DNA of 64,000 nucleotides from an uncultured Collinsella sp. (GCA_900540995.1 UQHO01000006.1:1-64000); one strand, 5' to 3'. Shown: positions 8,826 through 17,851, counted from the stretch's first letter. The notes: generated by a model from the letters alone, not told the origin. Made by a program: numbers and translations.

Positions 8826-9368
8826 ATGCCCAGCGTTGCCGTTCTCGCCGCCGATGGCTTTGAAACTATTGAATGCTTGACCATGGTCGATGTCATGCGT
8901 CGCGGCGGCGTGCGTGCCACGCTCGTCTCGATCATGCCCACGCGTGAGGTCGTAAGCTCGCTGCAGATCCCCGTGACCTGCGATGCGCTCTTTGATGAGA
9001 TCAACTTTGACGAGTACGACTGCGTCGTGCTGCCCGGCGGCCTGCCCGGTGCCACCAACCTGCGCGCCGATCAGCGCGTCTGCGACGCGGTCTGCGAGTT
9101 CGCCGCGACCAAGCACGTTGCCGCCATCTGCGCCGCCCCGTTTATCCTGGGCGAGCTCGACCTACTCGAGGGGCGCCACGCCACGTGCTTCCCTGGCTTT
9201 GAGAAAAGCTTCCCCGAAGGCGCCTATACCGGCGAGAAGGTTACGCAAGATGGCAACATCATCACCGCCAGCGGCATGGCCCAGTCGCTCCCCTTTGCGC
9301 TTGAGCTGCTGCGCACGCTCGCCGGCGACAAGGCCGTCGAGAAGGTCGCCGAGGGCATTCAGCTATGA
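8826..9368 (+). CDS. DJ-1/PfpI family protein
   Basis: 180 residues of the DJ-1/YajL type: conserved acidic residue in DGFETIE (10-16), VVLPGGLPGA and the reactive cysteine Cys102 in AAICAAP. Related proteins act as stress-related deglycase or chaperone-like proteins; the exact activity is uncertain. The ATG at 8826 has AAAGGA 7 nt upstream. The stop overlaps the start of maf by four bases (ATGA), so the two are translationally coupled. Confidence 0.9.
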   Translation: MPSVAVLAADGFETIECLTMVDVMRRGGVRATLVSIMPTREVVSSLQIPVTCDALFDEINFDEYDCVVLPGGLPGATNLRADQRVCDAVCEFAATKHVAAICAAPFILGELDLLEGRHATCFPGFEKSFPEGAYTGEKVTQDGNIITASGMAQSLPFALELLRTLAGDKAVEKVAEGIQL

Positions 9369-9946
9369 TTTTGGCTTCGCAATCACCGCGCCGCATCGAG
9401 TTGATGCGCGAGGCGGGCTATGACATTCGCGTGATTCCCGCAGATATCGACGAAACGCCTTTTGATGGCGAGGCCCCGCTTACGCTCGTTGAACGCTTAG
9501 CACGCGCCAAAGCCGCCGCCGTTGCCGCCGAGCATGCCGAGCCCAACGAACTGACCGTCGCGGCCGATACTATTGTCACCTTCGATGGCAAGATTCTGGG
9601 CAAGCCGGCAACCGAGGACGAGGCGCGCACCATGCTCCGCGAGCTTTCGGGCCGCACGCACCAGGTCGCAACCGGCGTCTGCATCGTTAAAGCCGGCGAC
9701 GCTACAGCTCCGCATGCCGCCGAGAGCCTGTCGTTTGTCGATGTGACCGACGTGACGTTCTATGAGCTTACCGAAGAGCAGATCGAGCGCTATGTTGCCT
9801 CCGGCGAACCCATGGACAAGGCCGGGGCCTACGGCATCCAAGGCACAGGCGGCCGCATGCTTGTGCACGATATTTCGGGTGACTTCTACAACGTGGTGGG
9901 CTTGCCCATCGCTCGCGTCGCACGCGCGATTCAAAAACTCTCGTAA
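9365..9946 (+). CDS. maf: Maf family nucleotide pyrophosphatase
   Basis: 193 residues beginning MILASQSPRRIELM, the Maf signature, followed by DIDETPF, VAADTIV and GKILGKP. Family members hydrolyse non-canonical or dTTP/UTP-type nucleotides to monophosphates and pyrophosphate. The later KAGAYGIQG segment fits the dTTP/UTP branch. It is coupled to the upstream DJ-1 gene by an ATGA overlap. Confidence 0.93.
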   Translation: MILASQSPRRIELMREAGYDIRVIPADIDETPFDGEAPLTLVERLARAKAAAVAAEHAEPNELTVAADTIVTFDGKILGKPATEDEARTMLRELSGRTHQVATGVCIVKAGDATAPHAAESLSFVDVTDVTFYELTEEQIERYVASGEPMDKAGAYGIQGTGGRMLVHDISGDFYNVVGLPIARVARAIQKLS

Positions 9947-9954
9947 TTGCATCT

Positions 9955-9983
9955 GGCGCTGGTTATCCCCCAGCGCCTACAAT
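9955..9983 (+). terminator. Hairpin after maf
   Basis: GGCGCTGG (9955-9962) pairs with CCAGCGCC (9970-9977), then TACAATTTT. A modest terminator or leader hairpin before the S58 peptidase. Confidence 0.5.
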
Positions 9984-10046
9984 TTTGCCGTACCGTACGG
10001 ATCCCGACCGGGCATAAGGCCCGGCGGAAAACCGATAGGAGAAAAC

Positions 10047-11048
10047 ATGGACACACTGCTCGAAGCCATCGATGTTTGCAATGTCGATGGCTTTTGCTTT
10101 GGCAACTATACGGACGAGGAGGCCGGCACCGGCTGCACCGTAATCGTGGCGCCCGAGGGTGCCACCGGCGGCGTTGACGTTCGCGGCGGTGCTCCAGCAT
10201 CGCGCGAAACCGACCTGCTGCGACCCGAGAACACCGTGGACAAGGTCCACGCCGTCTGCCTTTCGGGTGGATCGGCCTTTGGCCTCGAGGCTGCAAGCGG
10301 CGTCGCTCGCGAGCTTGAGAGCCGCGGCATCGGCCTTCCCGTCGGCCCCACGCAGGTGCCTATCGTGTGCTCCAGCTGTATCTTCGACCTCGCCTTTGGT
10401 AACCCCGCCGTTCGCCCCGACATTGAGGCCGGCATCGCCGCCGTGCGCGAGGCGCTCGACCACACCCCTGCCTCGCTCGAGCAGGGCAACGTGGGCGCCG
10501 GCACCGGCGCCACCGTAGGTAAGCTCATGGGACCTGCCACCTGCATGAAGGCTGGCCTTGGAGCCGCCGCCGTGGCACTCGGCCCCGTCAAGGTGGGCGC
10601 CGTGGTCTCGGTCAACGCCTGCGGCAACGTTGTCGACCCCTTCACCGGCGAGTGGGTCGCCGGTATGCGTGCCGCAGCCGATAGCGACCAGATCGTCGAC
10701 ATGGAACTCGCAGCCTTTGCCGCCGCCGGATCCATGCAGATGCCGCTCGACCGCACCAACACTACCATCAGCTGCATCGTCACCAACATGGATCTCACTA
10801 AGGCCCAGGCCACCAAGGTCTCCCAAATGGCCGCAGACGCCTACGCACACGCCATCCGTCCCACGCACACCACCAACGACGGCGACACCATCTACACCCT
10901 CGCCAGCGGCAAACTGGGCGCCCAGGCAAGCGCCGCCGTTCCCCTAGACCTGCTGGGCATGCTCGCCGTAAGGGCTTTGCAAACCGCCATCGTAAACGGA
11001 GCCAAAACCGCCAAAACCTCCCACGGCATCCCCGGCGCCGCAAAGTAA
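10047..11048 (+). CDS. P1 family (DmpA/S58) peptidase
   Basis: 333 residues of the self-processing aminopeptidase family that includes DmpA and beta-aminopeptidases. Visible family segments are GCTVIVAPEGATGGVDVRGG, CLSGGSAFGLEAASGV, GNVGAGTGATVGK and the C-terminal HTTNDGDTIYTLASG. These enzymes share the ornithine acetyltransferase fold and cleave between alpha and beta chains. The ATG at 10047 follows ATAGGAG. It appears cytoplasmic (no signal peptide). Substrate unknown. Confidence 0.87.
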   Translation: MDTLLEAIDVCNVDGFCFGNYTDEEAGTGCTVIVAPEGATGGVDVRGGAPASRETDLLRPENTVDKVHAVCLSGGSAFGLEAASGVARELESRGIGLPVGPTQVPIVCSSCIFDLAFGNPAVRPDIEAGIAAVREALDHTPASLEQGNVGAGTGATVGKLMGPATCMKAGLGAAAVALGPVKVGAVVSVNACGNVVDPFTGEWVAGMRAAADSDQIVDMELAAFAAAGSMQMPLDRTNTTISCIVTNMDLTKAQATKVSQMAADAYAHAIRPTHTTNDGDTIYTLASGKLGAQASAAVPLDLLGMLAVRALQTAIVNGAKTAKTSHGIPGAAK

Positions 11049-11079
11049 ACTAGCTCGTCCGGTTGCCCGGTGGGTCTTG

Positions 11080-11172
11080 GTTATGTTTGCTGCTCTACAG
11101 TCCTGGCTCGCACGAAGAGCACATTAAGTGCTCTTCGGCTCGTGCGGAACTCGCGACAAACGTAATGCCCGC
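11080..11172. repeat. Palindromic element, family A copy 1
   Basis: Core CGCACGA...TCGTGCG encloses AGAGCAC attaa GTGCTCT with a one-sided bulge. The flank GTTTGCTGCTC...CAGTCCTG matches the reverse complement of the copy at 11282-11391, so the two are inverted, diverged copies of one element. Confidence 0.7.
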
Positions 11173-11281
11173 CCGCCTCCGACCGACTTCCAACCTAATT
11201 CTTTTCAGCCCAGGCCCCTGTGTACCGCGCGTCGAAGATCTTCAAATTCAAATAACTTGACAATCGATTCTTATAGCAGAG

Positions 11282-11391
11282 GCCCCTTGGCCTTTAGTTT
11301 GATACAAGTTCCGCACGAGCCGGAAAGCACTTAATGTGCTTTCCGTGCGAGCAGGACTGTTCGCAGTAGCAAACTAAAGGCCAAGGGGCCC
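11282..11391. repeat. Palindromic element, family A copy 2
   Basis: Outer arms GGCCCCTTGGCCTTTAGTTTG and its exact complement (to 11391) enclose CGCACG/CGTGCG and an inner stem GGAAAGCAC ttaat GTGCTTTCC. The nested hairpin could end transcription from both convergent neighbours (S58 peptidase and glycosyltransferase). Inner-stem bases differ from copy 1 yet still pair. Confidence 0.75.
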
Positions 11392-11422
11392 AGTCAACCC
11401 ATCAGCAGCGATTATTCAGCAG

Positions 11423-12454
11423 CTAGTTGAATTTGAAGATCTTTGAGGCAAGACGGTATAGGCCGAGTGTGGTTTTGTCTCCGGCACGACCGCGGAGGTT
11501 AGTGAAGAAGCCGACCACACCGTAACGTGCACGACGATACATACGCTCGTCATAGGCCTTCAAATCATTCCACAGCGTCTTTAGGCGCTCGTCGGCACAA
11601 TCCTCGTCGGAAAGCTTGGTGAGCACCGAGCAGATCGCCATCATCATGGTGAAGTAGCCCATCATGTACGAACGCAGACGCGACGACTCGACATCGCTGT
11701 ACAGGTGGTACGACTCCATCATGATACGCGTAACACGGAACTGCTGGTCCAGACGCTTGACCATCGTGGCCTCGTTGACGCTCTGGCCCTCGCGACCGAT
11801 AAAGTAGCGATAGAGGTCGATGTCGGCGTAGTACATGGTCTTGCAACGCGGCAGTGGCACGTAGGCGTAGATGTTGTCCACATAGAACGTGTGCGGCGGC
11901 ATGGGAAGGTTGGACTCGCGCAGCACATCCGTGCGATAGCACAGGCTGTGCATGAGCAGATTCTGGTCCAAACGGAAATGACCGATCTGGTCCCAGGTAA
12001 AGATCTTTTTTCGAGGCAGGGCAAACTTGTAACCAATGGCCGTATGCGTACCCTCGTAAACCTTCTCGTACACGTAGTTCGAGATAAACAGGTCAACGCG
12101 CTGGTCGCGCTCTTCAAAGCCGCGCAGAATCGACAGCATGGTCGAAAGGGCAGCGCCGTCAAGCCAGTCGTCCGAGTCGACAACCTTGTAGTAGGTGCCC
12201 TGCGCCTCGCGCAGACCCGAAAGGACGGCAATACCGTGGCCGCCATTCTCCTGGTGCACCGCGCGGATGATTCCAGGATAACGGGCCTCCCACTCGTCGG
12301 CCTTGGCGGCCGTCTCGTCCTTGGAGCCGTCGTCCACCACGATAATCTCGATATCGGTGGCGTAATTGCTCCCCTCCAAGATGGAGGTGATGCAATGGTC
12401 CATGTCCTTAGCGGCGTTATACGAGGGAATACCGAATGTTATGACTTTATGCAT
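11423..12454 (-). CDS. Family 2 glycosyltransferase
   Basis: 343 residues with a GT-A fold: ITFGIPSYNAAKDM, EIIVVDDGSKDET, the nucleotide-sugar-binding VVDSDDWLD and a long helical C-terminal region. The start ATG overlaps the end of the upstream glf gene by 8 bp, showing translational coupling. Paired with UDP-galactopyranose mutase, it may transfer galactofuranose to a cell-surface glycan, but the donor is inferred only from context. No transmembrane segments were seen, so it would act at the inner face of the membrane. Confidence 0.88.
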   Translation of the reverse strand: MHKVITFGIPSYNAAKDMDHCITSILEGSNYATDIEIIVVDDGSKDETAAKADEWEARYPGIIRAVHQENGGHGIAVLSGLREAQGTYYKVVDSDDWLDGAALSTMLSILRGFEERDQRVDLFISNYVYEKVYEGTHTAIGYKFALPRKKIFTWDQIGHFRLDQNLLMHSLCYRTDVLRESNLPMPPHTFYVDNIYAYVPLPRCKTMYYADIDLYRYFIGREGQSVNEATMVKRLDQQFRVTRIMMESYHLYSDVESSRLRSYMMGYFTMMMAICSVLTKLSDEDCADERLKTLWNDLKAYDERMYRRARYGVVGFFTNLRGRAGDKTTLGLYRLASKIFKFN

Positions 12455-13649
12455 GGCAGGCGATAATCTCATCCGAAAGATCGAGGGCGGAGTTGGTCAC
12501 GGCATCCATATCGTAGTAACGATATTCGGCCAGACGACCCACCGGGTGGAAGTTCGTCAGGTTCTGGACACGCTCAAGATAGCGCTCATAGAGCTCGCGG
12601 TTCTCGGGCTCCAGAATGGCGTAATAGGGCGTCTCGCCCGAGCCGGGCGTATAGGCCTTGGAGTACTCCTTCATGATGGTGGTCTTGCCGGGCAGGACCT
12701 GACCAGTCATGTTCTTGAACTCGGTAATGCGCGTGTAGTCCTCGCTCGTGGTGTAGTTGACGGTGCCCACGGGCTGGAACTGATCCATATCGAGCGTCTC
12801 GAACTTCATATCGAGCGTGCGGTACGGCAACGCACCTAAGTCGAGGTTGAACAGCTCATCGAGCGGACCGGTATAGACGATCTCGCCGCCGTAGACCTTA
12901 CCGTCGACCTTGACGGTTGTCTCGTCGATCTCGAAGAGATCGCGAGCATCCACGTCGCAGAACACATCAATCAGGTCGTGGTCGAGCATGTGCTCAAACA
13001 GCGCCGTGTAGCCGTCCTGCGGCATACCCTGGAAGGGGGCCTGCGGGAAGTAGCGGTCATCATCGCCCACAAAAACGGGAACGCGGCCGGTGATCGACGG
13101 GTCGATCTGGTCGGGCGTCTGACCCCACTGCTTCATGGTGTAATGCAAAAAGACGTTCTCGTAGACGTAATCGGCGACCTCGGCCAAGTCGGGGTCGTTC
13201 TTCTTACGCAGCTCCATAATGGGCACCTTGACATCCTTGCCAAAGGTCTCCACGAGCTTCTGATACAGCTCCTCGCCGCGCTCGTCACCAAAGGCGAGCT
13301 TGAGACTCGCATGGTTGAAGGGCACGGGCATAAGGGTACCGTTGATGTTGGCGAGCACCTTGTGCTGATAATCCGTCCACTTGGTAAAGCGCGACAGGAA
13401 ATTGTGCACGCGCTCGTTAAAAGTGTGATAGATATGCGGGCCGTACTCGTGGATCAGGATTCCGGCCTCGTCAGTGCAGTCATAGGCATTGCCCGCAATG
13501 TGGCTACGGCGTTCCAAAACGGCAACACGATAGCCGATGGTCTCGGCAAGACGGCGGGCACAAACGGCACCGGCATATCCAGCACCGACGACAATCATGT
13601 CGTACGCGCCGGCGTTAAAGCCTTCAGGCAGGCCTGAGGTAATCTGCAT
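12447..13649 (-). CDS. glf: UDP-galactopyranose mutase
   Basis: Flavoenzyme converting UDP-galactopyranose to UDP-galactofuranose, the donor for galactofuranose-containing glycans. 400 residues with the FAD-binding VVGAGYAGAVCARRLAE (about 20-36), HIAGNAYDC, HEYGPHIYHT and the later R-rich catalytic segments of the family (SITGRVPVF, PVGRLAEYRYYDMD). First gene of a two-gene unit with the overlapping glycosyltransferase. Confidence 0.96.
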   Translation of the reverse strand: MQITSGLPEGFNAGAYDMIVVGAGYAGAVCARRLAETIGYRVAVLERRSHIAGNAYDCTDEAGILIHEYGPHIYHTFNERVHNFLSRFTKWTDYQHKVLANINGTLMPVPFNHASLKLAFGDERGEELYQKLVETFGKDVKVPIMELRKKNDPDLAEVADYVYENVFLHYTMKQWGQTPDQIDPSITGRVPVFVGDDDRYFPQAPFQGMPQDGYTALFEHMLDHDLIDVFCDVDARDLFEIDETTVKVDGKVYGGEIVYTGPLDELFNLDLGALPYRTLDMKFETLDMDQFQPVGTVNYTTSEDYTRITEFKNMTGQVLPGKTTIMKEYSKAYTPGSGETPYYAILEPENRELYERYLERVQNLTNFHPVGRLAEYRYYDMDAVTNSALDLSDEIIACHA

Positions 13650-13747
13650 CGATACTCCTTGTCAAAAGCCACGGGCTCGTTAGCTGGGCTTTTCTCGAAC
13701 ATTCTTCGAGACATATTTATCAGAGCGATTATAGCGCTAATGCGTCC

Positions 13748-13830
13748 TATAATGAGCTTGCCACACAAGGAAAGCTCAAGCACCGCGGCGTACATAATTG
13801 AAAGGTAAACCCGCTAGTAGCGGGTTTATT
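13748..13830 (+). promoter_or_regulatory. Probable pta promoter and leader hairpin
   Basis: A perfect -10 TATAAT at 13748-13753 points toward pta. Downstream, AAACCCGC (13807-13814) pairs with GCGGGTTT (13820-13827), followed by ATT, a terminator-like hairpin about 50 bp before the pta start. It could attenuate pta or simply end upstream transcripts. Confidence 0.5.
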
Positions 13831-13880
13831 CGTGAACAGCCGGGCGCCTGGAGCTTAGTGAAACGCTTGTAAGGAGTAAC

Positions 13881-14861
13881 ATGAGCGATTTCCTTAACCG
13901 TATGAAGTCTGCCGCCAAGGCCGACCTTAAGACGATCGTCCTGCCCGAGGGCGAGGATCCGCGCACCATCGTCGCTGCCACCAAGATCATCGAGGAGGGC
14001 CTGGCAAAGATCGTCATCCTGGGCAACCCCGACGAGATCAACGTTCCCGGCGCTACCGTCATCGACCCGCGCAATGCCGAGAAGCACGAGGAGTACGCGC
14101 AGAAGTTTGCCGAGCTCCGCGCCAAGAAGGGCGTTACCATCGAGCAGGCTCGCGCCCAGGTGATGGACGCCACCTACTTTGGCACCATGATGGTCAAGAT
14201 GGGCGATGCCGACGGCCTGGTCTCTGGCGCCTGCCACTCCACCGCCGACACCCTGCGCCCTGCGCTTCAGATCCTCAAGACCGCCCCGGGCACCAAGCTG
14301 GTCTCGGCCTTCTTCGTGATGTGCACCGACACCCCGCAGTTCGGCACCGACGGCACGCTGATCTTCGCCGACTGTGGCCTCAACATCAACCCGTCCTCCG
14401 ACGAGCTCTCCGAGATCGCCATCGCCTCCGCTCACTCCTGGTCCACCTTCATGGGCAACGTTGAGCCGCACGTGGCCATGCTCTCCTACTCCACCATGGG
14501 CTCCGCTGGCGGCGAGGTCGCCAAGAAGGTCCAGGAGGCCGTGAAGTTCTGCAAGGAGAAGGCTCCCGAGCTCGCCATCGATGGCGACCTGCAGCTCGAC
14601 GCCGCTATCGTCCCGACCGTCGCCCAGCTCAAGGCCCCCGGCTCCTCCGTTGCCGGCAAGGCCAACGTGCTCGTGTTCCCCGACCTCGAGGCCGGCAACA
14701 TCGGCTACAAGTTGGTCCAGCGCTTCGCCGGCGCCGACGCTTACGGCCCCATCCTGCAGGGCATCGCCAAGCCGGTCAACGACCTGTCGCGCGGCTGCTC
14801 TGCCGACGACATCGTGGGTGTCGTGGCCATCACCGCCGTCCAGGCTCAGATGGCTGAGTAG
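13881..14861 (+). CDS. pta: Phosphate acetyltransferase
   Basis: Interconverts acetyl-CoA and acetyl phosphate; with acetate kinase this makes ATP and acetate in fermentation. 326 residues, the short single-domain form, with KTIVLPEGEDPRT near the start, DGLVSGACHSTADTLRPALQ and the C-terminal PVNDLSRGCSADDIVGVVAITA signature. AAGGAG stands 6 nt before the ATG. It faces two acetate kinase genes across a large palindrome. Confidence 0.96.
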   Translation: MSDFLNRMKSAAKADLKTIVLPEGEDPRTIVAATKIIEEGLAKIVILGNPDEINVPGATVIDPRNAEKHEEYAQKFAELRAKKGVTIEQARAQVMDATYFGTMMVKMGDADGLVSGACHSTADTLRPALQILKTAPGTKLVSAFFVMCTDTPQFGTDGTLIFADCGLNINPSSDELSEIAIASAHSWSTFMGNVEPHVAMLSYSTMGSAGGEVAKKVQEAVKFCKEKAPELAIDGDLQLDAAIVPTVAQLKAPGSSVAGKANVLVFPDLEAGNIGYKLVQRFAGADAYGPILQGIAKPVNDLSRGCSADDIVGVVAITAVQAQMAE

Positions 14862-14876
14862 CGGACGTATCCCTTC

Positions 14877-15003
14877 GGGCCCCTACAGTGTAAAGCTCTG
14901 AAAACGTCCTCGGACATGTCGGAAGCCCCCGCTGCGCACTACGTGCGGCGGGGGCTTCCTCCGTCCTGCGGGATGTTTTCAGAGCTTTACCCTGTAGGGG
15001 CCC
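14877..15003. repeat. Large nested inverted repeat between pta and ackA
   Basis: Arms of 33 nt (14877-14909 and 14971-15003; left begins GGGCCCCTACAG) pair with about two mismatches. Inside, GGAC/GTCC and a 12-bp stem GGAAGCCCCCGC (14921-14932) / GCGGGGGCTTCC (14948-14959), topped by CGCAC/GTGCG. It lies just past the pta stop. The arrangement matches other palindromic elements in the window though the sequence does not. Confidence 0.8.
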
Positions 15004-15151
15004 TGCCGCTACGTGATGCTCAGGGAATCTGGGGTGGACGGCGGCTTGGCTACGAGCTGGAGCTGAGGATCTGAATGGTTGGGTGCCGTTGCTGGGAGCG
15101 CAGGCGTTGCTGATGATGATCTCTTTGGGACTGGAATTTTCACCTGCCAGC

Positions 15152-15188
15152 AAAAAGGCCTCCGGAGCTGCTGCTCTGGAGGCCTTTC
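15152..15188 (-). terminator. Intrinsic terminator of the first acetate kinase gene
   Basis: AAAGGCCTCC (15154-15163) pairs with GGAGGCCTTT (15178-15187); the minus strand ends in TTTTT. 22 bp past the ackA stop. Confidence 0.88.
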
Positions 15189-15209
15189 GTTTACTTGCAA
15201 ATGCGCGCG

Positions 15210-16388
15210 TTAGTTGTTCTTGGTCAGACGCTCGACGTCGTGGGCGATCATGTATTCCTCGTCGGTGGGGATGACCATGACCGTGACGGAAGAGCCGGCG
15301 GCGCTGATGACCTGCGGGCCGTTGCCCACGGCCTCGCGGTTCTTGTTGTTGTCGATGCGCACGCCCAGCCACTCAAAGCAGTCGCAGAAGGCCTTGCGGA
15401 TCGACCAGTCATTCTCGCCGATGCCGGCGGTAAAGGTAATGGTGTCCACGCCCGCCATGGAGGCAATCATGGAGCCAGCCTGCTGCATGGCTTTGTAGGC
15501 GAACATATCGAAGGCGAGCAGGCAGCGCTCGTCGCCCTCGGAGGCGCGTGTACGGATGTCGCGGGCGTCGTTGGAGATGCCCGAGATGGCAAGCAGACCA
15601 GACTGCTTGTTCATCATGTCATCGACTTCCTGATAGCTGTAGCCGCCCTCGCGCTGGAGGTAGCACACGGTGGCCGGGTCAATGGAACCACAGCGGGTAC
15701 CCATCATCAGACCGTCAAGCGGCGTGAGGCCCATCGTGGTGTCGCGGCACACGCCGTCCTCGATGGCGGCAAGCGAAGCACCGTTACCCAAATGGCACGA
15801 AAGCAGACGGTGGCAGCGCGAACCCAGGATCTCCTTGGCCATCATCCACTCATAGCGGTGGCTCGTACCGTGGGCGCCGTACTTGCGCACGTGGTACTTG
15901 TCGCACACGTCCTTGGGCAGCGCGTAGGTATAGGCGACCTCGGGCATGGTCATGTGGAACGAGGTATCGAAGACGGCGACGTTGGGCAGCTCCGGATACT
16001 TCTCGCGGCAATACTCGATTGCTGCGGCCTCGCCGTAGTTGTGCAGCGGAGCAAGCGGTGCCACCTCGAGAATCTTGGCCATAACCTCGTCGTCGACAAC
16101 TGCGGAATCATCGAAGTACCAGCCGCCCTGAACGATACGATGGCCAATGCCATCAATCGTAAAGTCGGTCTTCTCGAGCTCCTCGAGCACGCGAGCGATA
16201 GCAGAGCGATGATCGGGGAAAGGGACCTCCTCGGTCTGCTTGGCGCCACCGTTCTCGGAGTGGCCAAAGATGCCCATGTCCGAACCGATACGTTCGCAGT
16301 TGCCCTTGGCGAAAACCTCTCGGGTATCGGTATCCAAAAGCTGATATTTAAGGCTTGAGCTGCCGGCGTTGACAACAAGTACGTTCAT
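15210..16388 (-). CDS. ackA: Acetate kinase, paralogue 1
   Basis: Transfers phosphate between acetyl phosphate and ADP. 392 residues with the N-terminal VVNAGSSSLKYQLLDT, GIGHRIVQGGWYF, FDTSFHMTMP, RYGAHGTSHRY-type segment, GNGASLAAIEDG and TAGIGEND motifs of the family. An ATG at 16388 preceded by AAAGGAG. It is a tandem paralogue of the gene at 16553-17731, clearly similar but diverged, with its own terminator. Which paralogue is the main acetate kinase cannot be told. Confidence 0.96.
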   Translation of the reverse strand: MNVLVVNAGSSSLKYQLLDTDTREVFAKGNCERIGSDMGIFGHSENGGAKQTEEVPFPDHRSAIARVLEELEKTDFTIDGIGHRIVQGGWYFDDSAVVDDEVMAKILEVAPLAPLHNYGEAAAIEYCREKYPELPNVAVFDTSFHMTMPEVAYTYALPKDVCDKYHVRKYGAHGTSHRYEWMMAKEILGSRCHRLLSCHLGNGASLAAIEDGVCRDTTMGLTPLDGLMMGTRCGSIDPATVCYLQREGGYSYQEVDDMMNKQSGLLAISGISNDARDIRTRASEGDERCLLAFDMFAYKAMQQAGSMIASMAGVDTITFTAGIGENDWSIRKAFCDCFEWLGVRIDNNKNREAVGNGPQVISAAGSSVTVMVIPTDEEYMIAHDVERLTKNN

Positions 16389-16502
16389 GAGACTCCTTTG
16401 CAGTGCAATACGGTCGACGCAGACCCCTTAAGGCGGCCGCATGTTAATAAGAAGTTATCAAAACTTGATAAATAGCTATCAAGCATATCGCCCAACGAGC
16501 AC

Positions 16503-16541
16503 AAAAGAGGGGCCGAACGGCGCTCGGTCGTCCAGCCCCTC
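16503..16541 (-). terminator. Intrinsic terminator of the second acetate kinase gene
   Basis: GAGGGGC (16507-16513) pairs with GCCCCTC (16535-16541) over a long loop; the minus strand then reads TTTT. Confidence 0.8.
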
Positions 16542-16552
16542 CCCTCTTGCAA

Positions 16553-17731
16553 TTACTTGCCGTTGACGATGCGCTCGACGTCGGAAGCGATCATGAACTC
16601 CTCGTCCGTGGGGATGACGAAAATCTTGACCTTGGAATCCTTGGCGGACAGGCACCAAGCGCCGTCACCACGCAGGGCGTTGCGGGCATGATCCATCTTG
16701 ACGCCCATAAAGGCCAGACGGTCGGCCACGCCGGCGCGGACGGCAGGAGCGTGCTCACCGATGCCGGCAGTGAAGACCAGGGTGTCCATACCGCACATGG
16801 AGGTGGCCATCTCGGCAGCCTTGGCGGCAATCTTGTAGACAAACATGTCGAAGGCGAGCTGAGCATCGGGGTCACCAGCGGCGGCGAGCTCCTCGACGTT
16901 GCGGCAGTCGTTGGTCTTGCCGCCGGTCACAGCCAAAAGGCCGGACTTCTTGTTCATCATCTCGTCGACCTCGTCGAAGGTGTAGCCGCCCTCGCGCTGC
17001 AGGTAGCACACGGTAGCCGGGTCGATGGAGCCGCAGCGGGTGCCCATCATGACACCGTCGAGCGGCGTCAAGCCCATGGTGGTGTCCATGCACTTGCCGT
17101 CCTCGATGGCGCACAGGGAAGCGCCGGAGCCGATATGGCACACGACGACCTTGCGGGCCTCGCCGTTGGTCATCTCGGCGACCTTCTTGGAGATGTAACG
17201 GTAGCTGGTGCCGTGGGCGCCGTACTTACGGATGTGCAGCTTGTCGCAGACGTCCTTGGGCAGGGCGTAAGTCTTGGCGACCTCGGGCATGTTGAAGTGG
17301 AAAGCGGTGTCGTAAACCGTGACGTTGGGCAGGTCGGGATACTGCTCCAGGCAGTACTCGATAACGTTGGCCTCGGGGTTGTTGTGCAGCGGGGCGAGCG
17401 GAGCGACCTCGCGGATCTTGGCGAGGACATCCTCGTCGACGAGGGAGGAATCACCGAAGTACCAACCGCCCTGAACGATACGGTGGCCGATACCCTCGAT
17501 CTTGACGCCGTTGGCCTCAAGGTCCTTCAGGACGACCTCGATGGCGACCTTGTGGTCGGGGAACTCGATGTTCTCGGTCACCTTCTTGGAGCCGTTGGCA
17601 GCGTGGGTGAAGGTGCCGCCGGTAAAGCAGACGCGCTCGCAGGAGCCCTTTGCGGACACCTTGTGGGACTTGGTATCGATGACCTGATACTTAAGGGTCG
17701 AAGATCCTGCGTTGACGACCAGAACGTTCAT
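16553..17731 (-). CDS. ackA: Acetate kinase, paralogue 2
   Basis: 392 residues, again with VVNAGSSTLKYQVIDT at the N-terminus, GIGHRIVQGGWYF, YDTAFHFNMPE, GSGASLCAIEDG and TAGIGEHAP. Codon use is strongly biased to G/C-ending codons, like pta, which hints at high expression. It precedes paralogue 1 on the same strand with a terminator between, so the two are probably transcribed separately. Both face pta. Confidence 0.96.
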   Translation of the reverse strand: MNVLVVNAGSSTLKYQVIDTKSHKVSAKGSCERVCFTGGTFTHAANGSKKVTENIEFPDHKVAIEVVLKDLEANGVKIEGIGHRIVQGGWYFGDSSLVDEDVLAKIREVAPLAPLHNNPEANVIEYCLEQYPDLPNVTVYDTAFHFNMPEVAKTYALPKDVCDKLHIRKYGAHGTSYRYISKKVAEMTNGEARKVVVCHIGSGASLCAIEDGKCMDTTMGLTPLDGVMMGTRCGSIDPATVCYLQREGGYTFDEVDEMMNKKSGLLAVTGGKTNDCRNVEELAAAGDPDAQLAFDMFVYKIAAKAAEMATSMCGMDTLVFTAGIGEHAPAVRAGVADRLAFMGVKMDHARNALRGDGAWCLSAKDSKVKIFVIPTDEEFMIASDVERIVNGK

Positions 17732-17784
17732 GTGTCTCCCTACTAACAGGCGGTGTGGCGCCGCCAGGTTACATACGCTTCAAT

Positions 17785-17818
17785 AATAAACCCAAACGCC
17801 CTCGCGCTCGGGTTTATT
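17785..17818 (-). terminator. Hairpin between the MFS gene and ackA paralogue 2
   Basis: AATAAACCC (17785-17793) pairs with GGGTTTATT (17810-17818). It can end MFS transcripts or act in the ackA leader. Confidence 0.6.
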
Positions 17819-17851
17819 GCGTTGATATATAAGTTATCGGTGCCCAAATAC

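Noticed and set aside
13807..13830. Second amino-acid attenuator before pta
   Set aside because: There is a hairpin but no leader frame with repeated codons upstream of it.
15004..15151. Small gene between the pta palindrome and the ackA terminator
   Set aside because: No frame with a ribosome-binding site and no RNA fold was found.
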